From Congeria kusceri (lineage: Eukaryota > Mollusca > Bivalvia > Myida > Dreissenidae), in the NCBI GenBank assembly GCA_027627225.1, contig JAPFQT010000040.1, positions 1,340,501 to 1,404,500 on the forward strand: a DNA stretch of 64,000 nt, read 5' to 3'. The position numbers and the translations under genes were made by a program. Shown here piece after piece: positions 11,851 to 22,412 of the stretch. The stretch's first letter is position 1, and every line of letters starts with the position of its first letter. The notes under the pieces are model-generated. The model did not search any database. It had not been told where the DNA came from and saw nothing but the letters and a program-made list of their open reading frames with translations.

Positions 11851-12237
11851 GTCAAATACGGCAATAATATGCGCTGAAATCATGACTGTCATTATAAATA
11901 GCAGCATTGAAAGGCTTGTCATATTCATAGCGGATTTTTGTGAAAATTTTGTATATTTTAACCCTTAGTTTCAGAACTATGAAGCAAAATTTGGAATTGG
12001 CTATTACATTTTTAATTTGAGGTTATTTTTTGACGCACCGTATTTGCTGAGGCACGCATCAGTTGTTGAGGGACTTTTTTCTTTTTGTTTTAATATAAAT
12101 GTAGATTATTTTCTAACAACAATAATATACCAGTACTATGATTGCACGATATTTGGAAAAGATGTCGAATATGATCCAGACGTTGCTAAATTGAAACGCA
12201 ACAAAGTGCAAATGCTGTAAACATGGACATCAGATTT
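11851..12237. other. unannotated sequence
   Basis: No recognisable gene or repeat. The short frame at 12017-12220 has no known motif. Confidence 0.4.
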
Positions 12238-12497
12238 GGGCCCGTATTCACCAACCTATTCTTAGACTTTAGACATACACTAAAGAATATCCTTGAAACT
12301 GTTCTGTTCTAAGAGCGCGTAAATGTGAATCTTACTGGGTATCCATCGACTCTAATTACGTCATTCTTTATTTAGAACGATTTGTTAGCACATAAGCAAT
12401 ATTGGAACCCAGAATATTTGCACACGAAGAAGTATATTTTCTTGAGTCTAAGTCTGCTCGTTATTCTTAAGACTAACAATGGGTTGGTATTTCCAGT
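12238..12497. mobile_element. GGGCCCGTATTCACCAACC MITE, short form
   Basis: Left end GGGCCCGTATTCACCAACC then ATTCTTAGACTT; right end CTTAAGACTAACAATGGGTTGG is its approximate inverse. The internal word GAACCCAGAATATTTGC is shared with longer relatives at 35880 and 62858, so this copy looks like an internally deleted form. Non-coding. Confidence 0.7.
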
Positions 12498-12844
12498 TTA
12501 GCTTGGGTTAGTGTTAAATTGCGTGCTGGCATTTGCGCTGTTTCTATGTTTCGAAAAATGTTGTAATGTATTTCAAAGTGATATTGGTGTTCAAGACAGT
12601 TCATTCCACTTGAAAATGTCGAAATTCCGGCACACGGAAACATCTACCAACATTTGACAAATCAATCAGTAGTAGCCTTAATGTTATTAGTATAACGACA
12701 TTAATCCAGCAGACTACATTATTCTTACAGGAATAATGAAAGTTGACTTTATAATTTTTCATTTAACTGCACCATGTGAAACAGCTGCGATTTTACAAAG
12801 CATGTCATCCACTGACTTGTGTGCTATTTTTACATTCAATGCTT

Positions 12845-12972
12845 ACATGTTACTTGCTGATTTTTTCTATAGACAAAGAACGAAATTATCGTTGTTAAAC
12901 TTCCTAACTAAACAACGCAAAAAGTAGTCCCGATAGTGAGCGCAATTTAGTAAACTGTAGTTTTCATTTTTT
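12845..12972 (+). mobile_element. family A, copy 2, left half
   Basis: Carries CTATAGACAAAGAACG, ATCGTTGTTAAAC and AAAAAGTAGTCCCGAT of module 1, then breaks off at TTTTTTAGCTCGAC where another element begins. The remainder resumes at about 13585. Confidence 0.75.
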
Positions 12973-13400
12973 AGCTCGACTTTTCGAAGAAAGGCAAGCT
13001 AATCTACTCGCCCCGGCGTCGGCGTCGGCATCCAAGCTAGGTTAAAGTTTTTTGGTAAGCTGGTTTCTCAGGAATGGCTTGAGGGATTTCATTCAAACTT
13101 ATAACATTCATTCCCCACATTAAAATGAACCTGTAGGCCCAGTTTGGTAACTCTAGTTTGAAAATTGTCAAAATTATGGGCCTTTTTACACTTAGAAATT
13201 GTACATATAACTATATGGACAGGTTAAAGTTTTTTGGTAAGCTGGTTTCTCAGAAATGGCTTGAGGGATTTCATTGAAACTTAGAAGACTTATTCCCTAT
13301 ATTAAAATAAACTCATAGGCCAATTTTGATAACTCTAGTTTGAAATTTGTCAAAATTATGGGCCTTTTTACACTTAGCAATTTTACATATAAGCATACAT
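12973..13400 (+). mobile_element. AGCTCGACTTTTCGAAG family (family D), inserted in family A
   Basis: Starts AGCTCGACTTTTCGAAG followed by CCCCGGCGTCGGCGTCGG. It contains two tandem copies of a roughly 182-bp sub-repeat, marked by GGTTAAAGTTTTTTGGTAAG at about 13042 and 13224. Further copies lie at 35320 and 62330. The 3' end usual for the family (GACAGCTCTTGTT) is missing here. Confidence 0.7.
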
Positions 13401-13584
13401 GTTATAATTTGTTCAGGCCGAAACGGGACATTGCCAAAAAATCGCCGGGACATTTGACCGGGACACATTAATATTGTTATTTTGTTGGGGAAAAAAAAGT
13501 AATAATAATAGTTTATCGTATCTAACCTAGGTCCTTTTCCGTTTCGTGGTCTATATAGTTATAGTTCAGACAATAAACACCCAA

Positions 13585-13790
13585 AATGAATCATTTGCAA
13601 GAATATTTGTTATATCATGTTAGAATTGAAATAATTTTTGCATAATCGTTTTTTATTGGTCAATAAACAACTCTTTGTCTTTCTGATGCGTGGCTATTAA
13701 ACAACTCGAGCTAACTCCATCGTGGTTAAATTCCTACGGATCAGAACTCCAAATCGTTGTTTATAAGTCGAACATTAATTCTCAAAAATA
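13585..13790 (+). mobile_element. family A, copy 2, right half
   Basis: Resumes with TTGCAAGAATATTTG, TCATGTTAGAATTGAAATAA, then module 2 (AATAAACAACTCTTTG, CTATTAAACAACTCGAGC, CAGAACTCCAAATCGTTGTT). With 12845-12972 it makes one family A copy split by about 0.6 kb of inserted DNA. The 13400-13584 part of the split was not identified. Confidence 0.75.
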
Positions 13791-14624
13791 AAAGCTTACC
13801 AACTGAACGAGTAATTGTAGCATAGGCGTAAACATGAATCTATGTGAAACAATAACAAAAACATCACAGGTCAAAGCCATATTTGAGCAAGTATAAGGCG
13901 TAAAACAGTTGTTGTTAGTTTCCGCTTACCCGACCACCACCCCCCCCCCCCCCCCCTAATATTTTCTGCCGACCCTAACAGTTTTTTTGCCTATCAATCA
14001 TTAAGTTTTTCTGATATCGGCACTTTTCGCTTATATTAGAAGTTTCTTGCCAGAAATCACTTTTTCTATGACCTTATTTATAGTTAAGGTACAGTTTCTT
14101 AGTTGTGAAACCTTTAAACATTTTACATGCATTCCGATATACTTAAACTGCGTGTTAATATGTGGCGAAAAAAAAAAAAAAGTTAAAGAAAAAATAGTTA
14201 TATTTTACATCCCCTCCTAGATTTTGTTAGAGATTTCAGCGGAAACCAAGCTTTGGTTCGTTGGGCCTTATGTGTATGGGCATGTACTCATACAGCTGTT
14301 AGTGAACACGTAAGTTAACGTCTTAAAATCGTAAGATCAACCCTTTAACCGTAAAGTCTGGGACCATTTCAATTATAGCTCGAGTTGGATAAAAAAAAAA
14401 GATGTTTATTCTAATAAACCTGACAAATGCTTCTTCTTTATTTTCATTTCACATAAAACTTATTCTTAAATTTTAACTTTTTTGTATCCTAAATTATTAT
14501 CTTTATCAGGAGCTTTATGAATTCCGCCCCAGCTTCTCTGATTAAATTATGATATATTTCAGGTGCTTTGTGAATCCCGCCCCGGCTTTTCGATGTTCAA
14601 ATTGCAATTATTGAAACCCACGCG
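13791..14624. other. low-complexity runs and unannotated sequence
   Basis: Contains a 17-base C run at 13940-13956 and a 14-base A run at 14168-14181. Near 14507 and 14560 two related segments occur, CAGGAGCTTTATGAATTCCG and CAGGTGCTTTGTGAATCCCG, a short direct duplication. No gene seen. Confidence 0.5.
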
Positions 14625-14718
14625 CTTCACGGTTTCCTCATGCATATCGTAAGATATCGATCGATGCTGCAAGCTTACGCTGAATGTACATGTACCCTGT
14701 GCAGGAGGATATCGTGAA
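14625..14718. repeat. TTCACGRTTTCCTC foldback relic
   Basis: CTTCACGGTTTCCTCATGC at the left and GCAGGAGGATATCGTGAA at the right are approximate inverses about 55 bp apart. The same arrangement occurs more clearly at 41173-41256, and a half copy near 19155. Probably a small MITE family; not identified. Confidence 0.4.
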
Positions 14719-14836
14719 TTCCATGGTAGTTTCAGACTTAAACAAGCTCTTTGATCCGTTCTATAAATAGATGTCGCGTCACAGACACAGCCCAAGAGGA
14801 ACATTATAATGATTTTTCCAGATTTTTTTTTATTAG

Positions 14837-16737
14837 ACCGCTTTTCCATATGTCCGCATCCGCAAGTGTATCCGCATCCACATTATTATATGCGGAAGGC
14901 GCTGCAAATATTGTATCGCAGTATGCAAAAACATTTGAACAATATAAATCATCCAACAGTTATCTACAGCGTCAGTCATGACTCATTCAAAGGTTACCCG
15001 TTATATACTAATAACCAAGCTATTGTACTCGATGAGTCTAAGGTGGAGTTATTCATGTGTCTCAATACTATTTCTGCTACTTTTCCAATGTTTTATGTAT
15101 AACAACCTTCCGTTTAACATGCTAAGGGCGCTTTTCCATGTGCGCGTGATCCGGTATCCGTGTCCGTGATCGTATCCATGTCCGTGATCGTATCCGTATC
15201 CGTCGTCCGCATGTAGCTTTTCCATGTGCGCGTGATCCGGTATCCGTGTCCGTGATCGTATCCGTAGTGCTTTTCCATGTGCTCGTATCCGTAGTGCATA
15301 ATATGACATTATGTATACAGTATTTTATACTATTTATTATATAAAGACGGTAAAATAATTTTGATTTACGAAATAATCTTCGATTTAGCATTCTTTATGG
15401 GCTAATAAACAACGATTTGAAGTTCTGATGCGTAGGAATTAAACCACGTATCCATTGTGACGTCACTTTCATTGATACTCGCTGAATGAATGATGTCATA
15501 ATCTGAACTACATTTTTGCGTTGTTTATGGTTGGTTTTACAACGGAATTTTGTTCTTTGTCTAAGTACAAAGTCTGTGTGTTAAAAACGAATCTTTATAC
15601 TATGTGCATGAATATGTATACATTCTAGTAATGTATAGTAAAACACAGTATTATACTCATCGTGTAAGCCATTAGAAATGTGCTTAAAAACAACAACAGA
15701 TATTGCTGTTTGAGGTAGCAGTTCATGTTTTTAAAAGCCGTTTAGTTTGATACATGCAATTGCAGTAGAGCATTGTCGAATTATTAATGTCAATATAGCA
15801 TCTAATCTGGTAAGTTCGTGGATGAATTTATGATGTAATTTTCTCTTCAAGGACGTAACGTCGCGTGCCAGAATTCTATGCAAGTGTGAGCCGAAGAACA
15901 GCCTGACTTATTAGAGCACAAAACTGAGTAAAAAACATCGACAGATAAATATACCATATTAGTTAAGTTTATTGCAGTTATTTGTGTTTGAAACTAATTA
16001 ATTGTTAAAAAAGATCAACCCCTCGTGTTGTTAATAAACATTTTATAAGTATTAATTTCATTTAAATCCAACGCAAATCAATGGAAATAAACAAGGACAT
16101 TAAAAACTTGTCGTATTTATATCAAAACACAAAATATCAGTGGAAGGGCCTCCGCGTATGACGTCATGAAAAGTTGCCCACGAACTTACAGGAAGTTGAA
16201 AAAGATCAAGATCGTTGTTATGTAATGTTTATTTTCAAGTAAGATTACGGATTTCCGAATAAAGGCCAAAGGCTCGCTTACTAACGAATTTCCTGAACTC
16301 GTTTAATAAAATATGATATGAAATGACAACTCGTTTCAGATCCTATATATAATATGCAAATATGTAATATTCTTCATAAATATACAACATTCTTCATAAA
16401 TATTGGCCCTGGATACTCGACAACTCGTCCGTGAACGGATACGGAGGTATACGGACACGGAAACGGACAAATGGAAACGACATTGCGTATATTTGGACCG
16501 ATATTTTTTTACGGACGCGGATCACGGACATGGATGACGGATCACGCGCACATGGAAAAGCGGCCAAAGCTAGATACCATGTCGTCCGCATCCGCATAAA
16601 ATTGCTCAACGACCGATTTTTTGCGGATGCGCTTTGCGGATACGGACTGCGGACATATGGAATCGGTCTAACTGTTTTCAACTTGTTTGATTTTTTGCCA
16701 ATGCGGATTTGCGCAGTGCGATTATGGAAAAGCGGCC
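14837..16737. mobile_element. nested CGCTTTTCCA-ended elements rich in TCCGTATCCG
   Basis: CCGCTTTTCCATATGTCCGC at 14837 and the inverse ATTATGGAAAAGCGGCC ending at 16737 form an outer pair. An inner pair is longer: CGCTTTTCCATGTGCGCGTG at 15129 and its inverse ending near 16563, with the identity continuing into ATCCG repeats for about 40 bp. The left end is partly triplicated (15127, 15219, 15268). Internal GGATACGGA/TCCGTATCC words are numerous. This looks like a nested pair of non-autonomous DNA elements with subterminal repeats. Small frames here are incidental. Confidence 0.55.
15355..15590 (-). mobile_element. family A, copy 3, partial, inverted
   Basis: AATAAACAACGATTTG, AGTTCTGATGCGTAGGAATT and AAACCACG are module 2 in reverse; TTTTGTTCTTTGTCTAAG near 15551 is the module 1 start in reverse. 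The middle has been replaced or deleted. It lies inside the CGCTTTTCCA-ended complex. Confidence 0.65.
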
Positions 16738-16854
16738 TTACCGATATGTTGCTGGTTATAAATGATATAAAATTGTGTACGTAAAATAATGTTCGTCCAT
16801 TTAACAAAGCCGTAGTCTGTTGGAAATACCCAAATTGATTACAACAACCACAAC

Positions 16855-16956
16855 TAGGGGGAGAATGGCCGTAGAAATAATTTCATGACCAAGCCCGGCC
16901 ACATAACTTGTGTGGGGATTGGTCATGAAATTATTTCAACGGCCTTTCTCCCCCTA
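16855..16956. repeat. 38-bp arm hairpin
   Basis: Left arm 16855-16892 (TAGGGGGAGAATGGCCGTAG then AAATAATTTCATGACCAA) is the near-perfect inverse of right arm 16919-16956; the loop is 16893-16918. There are only a few mismatches. It could be a very short foldback element or a solo palindrome. No coding potential. Confidence 0.9.
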
Positions 16957-17556
16957 CCTCTGATTCAAGTAGGGCAGTTGTCAGTTACTGGCATAAGTAT
17001 GTGCACTTAGTACTGGTAAACCAGCTTACCCAGGAAAAGTGTGAGTAGGTTAACTGACTGCCGTTATATGACTGAAATACTGTTGAATACGGTGAAAAAT
17101 CCAAACAAACAAAAACAAACTCTGTAGAAGCCATCTTGATTAGGAACTGAGACAAAGTCAGAATGTTTCAATAGTTTTATGATAATACTATCAAAAGCTG
17201 ATACAAGTGCTGTTTAAACATTGCTTTCGTTGCGGATAAACTGTTAAGACTTAATTCGTCACTGGTAAAGACAAATTCATTCAACACATTGCTATATATA
17301 CCGGAAATGAAAGAGACCGTAAGAAATATGCTTTTGAACGATTAAAAACGAATGCATAATATGCGTTTTGAGAGTGATGGTTGTTTGCTCAGCGAAGTAT
17401 TTAAAATTAATGACTCGTGCATGGAAATTCCCTTTGCTATATTTGCATATATAATATGTTCATGGTCATAACCTGTTTGATGAATGTGACCCATCTTCCT
17501 GAACACGTGATTAGAGACATAACATTATTGTCACGTACAGAGATACCATTCATAGC
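16957..17556. other. unannotated sequence
   Basis: No gene or recognisable repeat; short frames only. Confidence 0.4.
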
Positions 17557-17745
17557 GAGTCCGTGGTCTAGCGGTAACACACTGACTTCAAAAACCCAGT
17601 GTCCCAGATTCGAGCCCCGAAGTGCAGTGTACAAGGTGTTTCATACCGGGCACTCGAAGACCCAGGGTCGCCCCTTGAACGAGGCGTCTCCTGTGTCTTC
17701 CACGTTCACAAATTACTCAAACTAACGAGTCTTCTCGTTATAGAA
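17557..17745 (+). mobile_element. tRNA-derived SINE
   Basis: Head has an A-box-like TGGTCTAGCGG at about 17564 and a B-box-like AGATTCGAGCC at 17606-17616, with tRNA-like spacing. It is followed by a non-tRNA body (GTGTTTCATACCGGGCACTC, GGCGTCTCCTGTGTCTTCC). A 34-bp tandem repeat starts directly behind it. The head is not a plausible functional tRNA because the stems pair poorly. Confidence 0.75.
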
Positions 17746-17750
17746 AACTT

Positions 17751-17988
17751 CATAGCTATGATACTATGCTATGCTATGTGTGTTCATAGCTATGATACTA
17801 TGCTATGCTATGTGTGTTCATATCTATGATACTATGCTATGCTATGTGTGTTCATAGCTATGATACTATGCTATGCTATGTGTGTTCATAGCTATGATAC
17901 TATGCTATGCTATGTGTGTTCATAGCTATGATACTATGCTATGCTATGTGTGTTCATAGCTATGATACTATGCTATACTATGTGTGTT
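17751..17988 (+). repeat. 34-bp minisatellite, seven units
   Basis: Seven nearly identical 34-bp units (238 bp) containing CATAGCTATGATACTATG and CTATGTGTGTT. The high uniformity implies recent expansion. It abuts the 3' end of the SINE at 17557. The units carry short self-complementary words (CATAGCTATG). Confidence 0.95.
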
Positions 17989-18465
17989 CGTTTCGTTATC
18001 GTTGTATTATTGTCTCTAGTTGAAATCTGCGCGTATTTCTGATTAAATGTAGAATAAAGCGTATAATGATCAATAGTACAGTGTATATTTACACCTTTAA
18101 GATTTTATCCTACCGTATAATTCTGTGTTCACAGATAAAAAAAACATCAACCGTCTTTATACATATAAAATATATTTTACTGTAAAATGTACTTGTCTGC
18201 TCTATTCAATGCTCTCCCTATAATGCGTTTGATACCGACAACGTTTGAAACATTAAATGATTAATTTGTATTTAGATGTTAAAAAGGGACAGTACGATTT
18301 TGTACGAACATTATAACTTTCAACCATCCATTCATTCGTGTGGTGTCAGTATATTTTAAAAATATATTCGCAGTTCTTGTTTTCTAATTCTAAACCGAAT
18401 GTAGCCGTTGCTGAAGGGTAAACGGGTCTGTATTAACAGAAAATATATATTTGCATTTTTTGATA
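17989..18465. other. unannotated sequence
   Basis: No gene or repeat recognised. Confidence 0.4.
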
Positions 18466-18565
18466 AATAAAATAGCCCTCGTGGTTTAATTCCTACGCAT
18501 CAGAACTCCAAATCGTTGCTTATTGGCCGATATACAACGATAAGTTGGAAATTATTTCTTAAAAA
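18466..18565 (+). mobile_element. family A, copy 4, module 2 fragment
   Basis: Contains CCCTCGTGGTTTAATTCC, TACGCATCAGAACTCC and TTATTGGCCGATATACAACG, the right half of module 2 only. Confidence 0.75.
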
Positions 18566-18569
18566 ACAG

Positions 18570-19400
18570 ATACTAGTACTACTTAAAAGTCAGGCATAAA
18601 AAAGAATGTTCGTTGAGAGTTCATGTAATGAAATTGATATCTGCTGCAGCATTCACCAGCAAATATGTAATTTAATCAAGATGATGATTTTGTGGACTGT
18701 TACGAAATGTAACGTATTTCATACTTGTTACTACAGCTTGATCCTCTTGGAAATATGACGATGATAATAATAATAATAATAATGATAATAATAATAATTG
18801 TGTTTTTGTCGGACGGTATGTTTGTTTCTTAGCAACTGTTCGCAAAAAGTTATGAACGCGTTTGCATAAAATTTTCTGCGAATGTTGAACAAAATATTAG
18901 ATCCGGATCACCGTCTGGATCCAGGAATTTGTATCAGGCATTCTCAATCATTGCCTAATTAAAGGGAGATACGTTAAATTGCAAATTATGCTCTGTTAAA
19001 CATCATACGTTTGTAAAACATCTTGAAGAATTGTTGTTGTTGTTGTTGTCAATGTTCTTGTTGCTCTTGCTGGTGGTGGTTTTGATCTGCATTCCATTTG
19101 CCGTGCTAGTAATTTAAACAAAGACCACCAGAATGTATGAAGCATTCGTGTGTCACACGCGTTTCATGATTTCCTCGTACTATGATAATATCGATCAGAC
19201 CAGAAAACTGTCCCTAGCTTTTTTCTGCTTAGTACATGTATTATTAACAGTACTACTGCTACTGCTGCTGGTACTACTACTGCTGATCCTGCTACTACGA
19301 TATTAATTCATTAACAATACATTATCATTACACTAATCATTTTCCATTATTTTCTGACTTCATCAACGTAGTTTCTTTTTGATGTGGTAAAATATGTGGT
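18570..19400. other. simple repeats and unannotated sequence
   Basis: An (AAT)n tract lies at 18758-18799, a (TTG)n tract at 19031-19049 with a degenerate continuation to 19085, and a CTG/CTA-rich tract at 19250-19300. CGCGTTTCATGATTTCCTCG near 19158 is a half copy of the foldback family at 41173. No gene seen. Confidence 0.6.
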
Positions 19401-19404
19401 AATT

Positions 19405-19746
19405 CTAACATGACACGCGAAGAGTTTGCTATAGACAAAAAACACAATTTCCGTTCTTAAATTGCCAATAAACAACTCCAAATAGTAGTTCAGTAGTTGT
19501 ACAATATAGTTCTCATTGTAATTTAAGAAAAGATTTTCAGGTCATGTTAGAATCGAAATAATGTTCACTTTATCGCTGTTTATCTGTGAATCAACAACGT
19601 TTTTTTTCGTTCTGATGCGTGTATATTAAAATTATTAGACCAATCGGGCTAACGCGCTCGTTGTTTAATTCCTACGCATCAGAATACAAAATCGTTGTTT
19701 ATTTACAGATATACAACTCAATATGGACATTTATTTCTTAAATTAA
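19405..19746 (+). mobile_element. family A, copy 5, diverged
   Basis: Has TCTAACATGACACGCG, CTATAGACAAAAAACAC, GGTCATGTTAGAATCGAAAT and the module 2 words CGTTCTGATGCGTG and AATTCCTACGCATCAG. It resembles the second chained unit at 32517-32805 and 50697-51005 more than the typical copies. Confidence 0.75.
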
Positions 19747-20149
19747 TATAGTCAACATTGTCGGAATCTTAAGTCGAAAAGTAAACAAACTAAACAAACT
19801 AGGTTCATTAAACTTAATATGGTTATAGAGAGCAATGAGGTGATAATTCACATTGCTGTTTGTTTGTCTTACACAATTGTGGTTGCTATTTTAACTAAAT
19901 AATTTAATATCGCACATCAACAAGAATGATGCTACCCGTGTTTGCTGGTCTGATTTCGATGGGGTAAAACATTCATGAAGTAAGTCAAGATTGTAGAAAC
20001 GGATCTGAAACACCAGCAATATTTCTCCTTGTTCATCTGAAAAAAAATCTGACCTTGATAAATTAGCTATTTCATTGACATTACTTTATTTCAGCGTATA
20101 CGATTATGCTCCGTTTTACTCAGGGTTTTTTTCGACGGCGGTATTTCGT

Positions 20150-20375
20150 TTGCCGTACGTAAACTCACACGTTAACTTCAAAAGCGTTGAAGCAATTAAC
20201 TTGAAACTTCAGGTCTCATTTAGGAGAAGTGCATGGCACGCGTTCATCTCATAATTCTATAAGATGCCGTTATTAACTTGAAACTTCAAAGGTAGACATA
20301 TCTCCTTGAATAGAAGTGCATTGCACAAGAAGCGTTACTCTGCACTTCATAATTCTGGAGCTATTGCCCTTTTTG
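20150..20375 (+). repeat. fragment related to the TGTGTCGCCTG element at 41350
   Basis: Two copies of AACTTGAAACTTCA separated by about 100 bp, with GAAGTGCATTGCACAAGAAG, TTACTCTGCACTTCATAATT and GAGCTATTGCCCTTTTT. The same words are found in the internal duplication of the element at 41350-41852. Ends are missing. Confidence 0.55.
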
Positions 20376-20629
20376 TTAATTTGTATGCCCCCGAGGGAGA
20401 GCATATTAAAATCGAACTGTCCGTCTGTCCGGCCGTCCGTGCGTCCGTCTGCAAGGCCGTCCGGCCAAGGTTTAAGTTTTTTATCATGTCAAATATCTTG
20501 AATACTATCAAAGGTATTTACTTGAAACTTGAAATACTTCTTTACTTTCAATGTCTCCACCAGGGAAAGCAAACCCGATACCTCTGTTTTGTATTTTGAC
20601 AGATTTATGCCCCTTTTTCAAGTTTTTGT
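20376..20629 (+). repeat. CCGTCC-rich dispersed repeat
   Basis: TATGCCCCCGAGGGAGAGC followed by several GTCCGTCTGTCC-type words. It resembles the starts of mollusc dispersed repeats but shows no right end. The two overlapping short frames are not convincing genes. Confidence 0.45.
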
Positions 20630-21340
20630 CAAGCCGGCCTGCGGTCAGCTCGCCTTAGTTGTCACAATGGCGGTTTGGTGTTTGTGCGTCCGTCCGTCCG
20701 ATCTTGTCCGGACTGTAACTTCCCCATTATCAGATATTTTTTAATAACTTGCCACAATTGTTCACCTTGTGAAGACAACATGTCGCGCGCATGACCTGTG
20801 TTCCTAGCTCAATTGTCAAGGTCAAATTTTAGAGGTCAAAGGTCAAATATGGGCGTAATACATTTTGTCCGGACTGTAACTTCATCATTCATTAGGTAAT
20901 TTTAACAATTTTGCCACAAATGTTCACCACGTGGAGACAGAGTGTCGCGCGCAAGACCTGTGTCCCTTACCTCAAATGTCAAGGTCACACGTAGAGGTCA
21001 GAGGTCAAATACGGGCATAATACAGCTTGTCCGGACTTAAACTTCATAATTCATCATGCAATTTAATATAAATTGCCACATATGTTCACCACGTGGAGAC
21101 GGCGTGTTGAACGCAAAACCAGTTTCCATGGTTGAAATGTCAAGGTCACACTTAGAAGTCAAATATCAAATATAGACATGATGCAGCTTGTCCGGACTGT
21201 AACTTCATCATTCATCAGGCAATTTAAAAATAACTAGCCACGAATGTTCCGCACGTGGAGACGGCGCGTTGCACGCAAGACATGTGTCTGTAGCTCAAAG
21301 GTCGAGGTAACACTTAGAGGTCAAAGGAATAGATCTGCTC
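20630..21340 (+). repeat. 161-bp tandem sub-repeats with AGGTCA direct repeats
   Basis: Four TTGTCCGGAC words at 20704, 20865, 21027 and 21188 define a period of about 161 bp. Each unit carries GCCACAAATGTTCACC, CACGTGGAGAC and TCAAGGTCACAC, then an AGAGGTCAAAGGTCAAAT-type word (about 20831 and 20997; degraded in the last two units). A single-unit relative is at 52095-52312. Non-coding. Confidence 0.85.
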
Positions 21341-21501
21341 GTTAGAAAATGAGATTTTAAAATAATTACAACACAGGTTGCTTTCTTGAGAACGGACTGG
21401 ACATGTTGCAAACGGGCATCGAGTTTTAAAATGTCATCCAATGACTTATCTGCAAAAATTAAAGGATCGGATCTAACATTCAATCATGAAAAGCATAACA
21501 A

Positions 21502-21657
21502 ATCAAAATGCCTCCACCGGTCTCGAACCTTTGACCTACAGATCAAAATGCCTCCATCGGTCTCGAACCTTTGACCTACAGATCAAAATGCCTCCACCGG
21601 TCTCGAACCTTTGACCTACAGATCAAAAGTCTGCGCTAACAACTCAACCAGACGCAC
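21502..21657 (-). mobile_element. tRNA-derived SINE head with triplicated B-box part
   Basis: A 40-bp unit containing CCTCCACCGGTCTCGAACC occurs three times from 21502. The third copy runs on into AGTCTGCGCTAACAACTC and CCAGACGC. On the minus strand this gives an A-box-like TGGTTGAGTTGTTAGCGCAG and a B-box-like GGTTCGAGACC. The B-box segment is repeated, so the locus has three B-box-like copies but one A-box. Confidence 0.75.
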
Positions 21658-21789
21658 GTATGCTTATTTTCACGTGTATTTTTATCACTGTAAGTGATAC
21701 ACTTTAAAACATATCGACGAAAAGCCGTATACGTGATTGATAATTTTACCTTTTCAATTAACGTTCATTCGTAAACAACATTCCCGTGC

Positions 21790-22035
21790 AAATGTAAGTG
21801 CTAGCGTTCTTATAGCGCGTTCTGTCCAGGTCATCTTACGTCCACAAATCCACCAGGTCTGTCATTCCTGCCTCGTTCTGAACACGTGGAATTGTAGTTT
21901 GCACCTCTGCAGAGCTCCTTGTCACGCGTTCGATTGCAAGTCTACAAACTTAAAGCGAGTGACGCCTTTTGACCCTCCTGCCATCTCCATCACCGTCCTC
22001 CTCCGTATATACTGGTACACTGTAACATATTCGAC
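21790..22035 (+). repeat. dispersed repeat ending CTCCGTATATACTGGTACAC
   Basis: Words such as CATTCCTGCCTCGTTCTG, CAAGTCTACAAAC and CCTCCGTATATACTGGTACA recur in diverged form near 51270-51510, 53880-54055 and 60490-60730 (ACCGGAAGYCTACAAAC, CGGTACACGTGCA, CGAGTGCACGATA). This is an unidentified medium-copy repeat. The 123-codon frame across it (21737-22108) is not supported as a gene. Confidence 0.5.
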
Positions 22036-22194
22036 ACTTTTATATAAACAAATAAACTTCCATGCTTATTTATTATTAATGTTAATGAAGAATGTTGTAA
22101 ATTATTGACATCGGAATGTGTCGAATTATGTGCATGCCTGTTCTAATTGTAAGCTGCCATAGGCGTGCCTAGACATACGCTCGTGCATTCACTT

Positions 22195-22412
22195 TGAAAA
22201 CATATCTTTAATTTAAGCCTATTTATTTTAGTTCAATTGTATCGAAAACCATATGCTTATTGAGGCATATTCGAGTCCTTTTTCTGGGAAGAATCAGTTC
22301 TTGGTGTCTTAAGAGAAAGATCCTCCGCACGCTCTCCGAGTAGGGATCGAACTCACGACCTCCCGATCGCAAGGCGGACTCCATATCCATAGCACCACTG
22401 CGAACTTAACAC
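22195..22412 (-). mobile_element. tRNA-derived SINE
   Basis: Minus strand: A-box-like CAGTGGTGCTATGG (22388-22400) and B-box GAGTTCGATCCC (22343-22354), then a body containing CTTAAGACACCAAGAACTG. Body and head match copies at 43195 and 52730. Relative to the duplicated locus at 40165-40260, this SINE interrupts a block that is continuous there. Confidence 0.8.

Noticed and set aside
11411..11968. 185-codon frame with RVSADEGN octapeptide repeats
   Set aside because: The 24-bp repeat keeps the phase open, minus-strand frames are also open, and no signal peptide or non-repeat domain is seen.
17751..17988. Possible CRISPR-like array
   Set aside because: Units are contiguous 34-bp tandem copies with no distinct spacers, no cas genes are present, and the context is eukaryotic.
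20306..20744. Overlapping short frames rich in CCGTCC
   Set aside because: They run through dispersed repeats and have no recognised domain.
22328..22405. Functional tRNA gene
   Set aside because: A and B boxes are recognisable but stems do not pair properly, and the same head plus body recurs at 43195 and 52730, as expected for a SINE.
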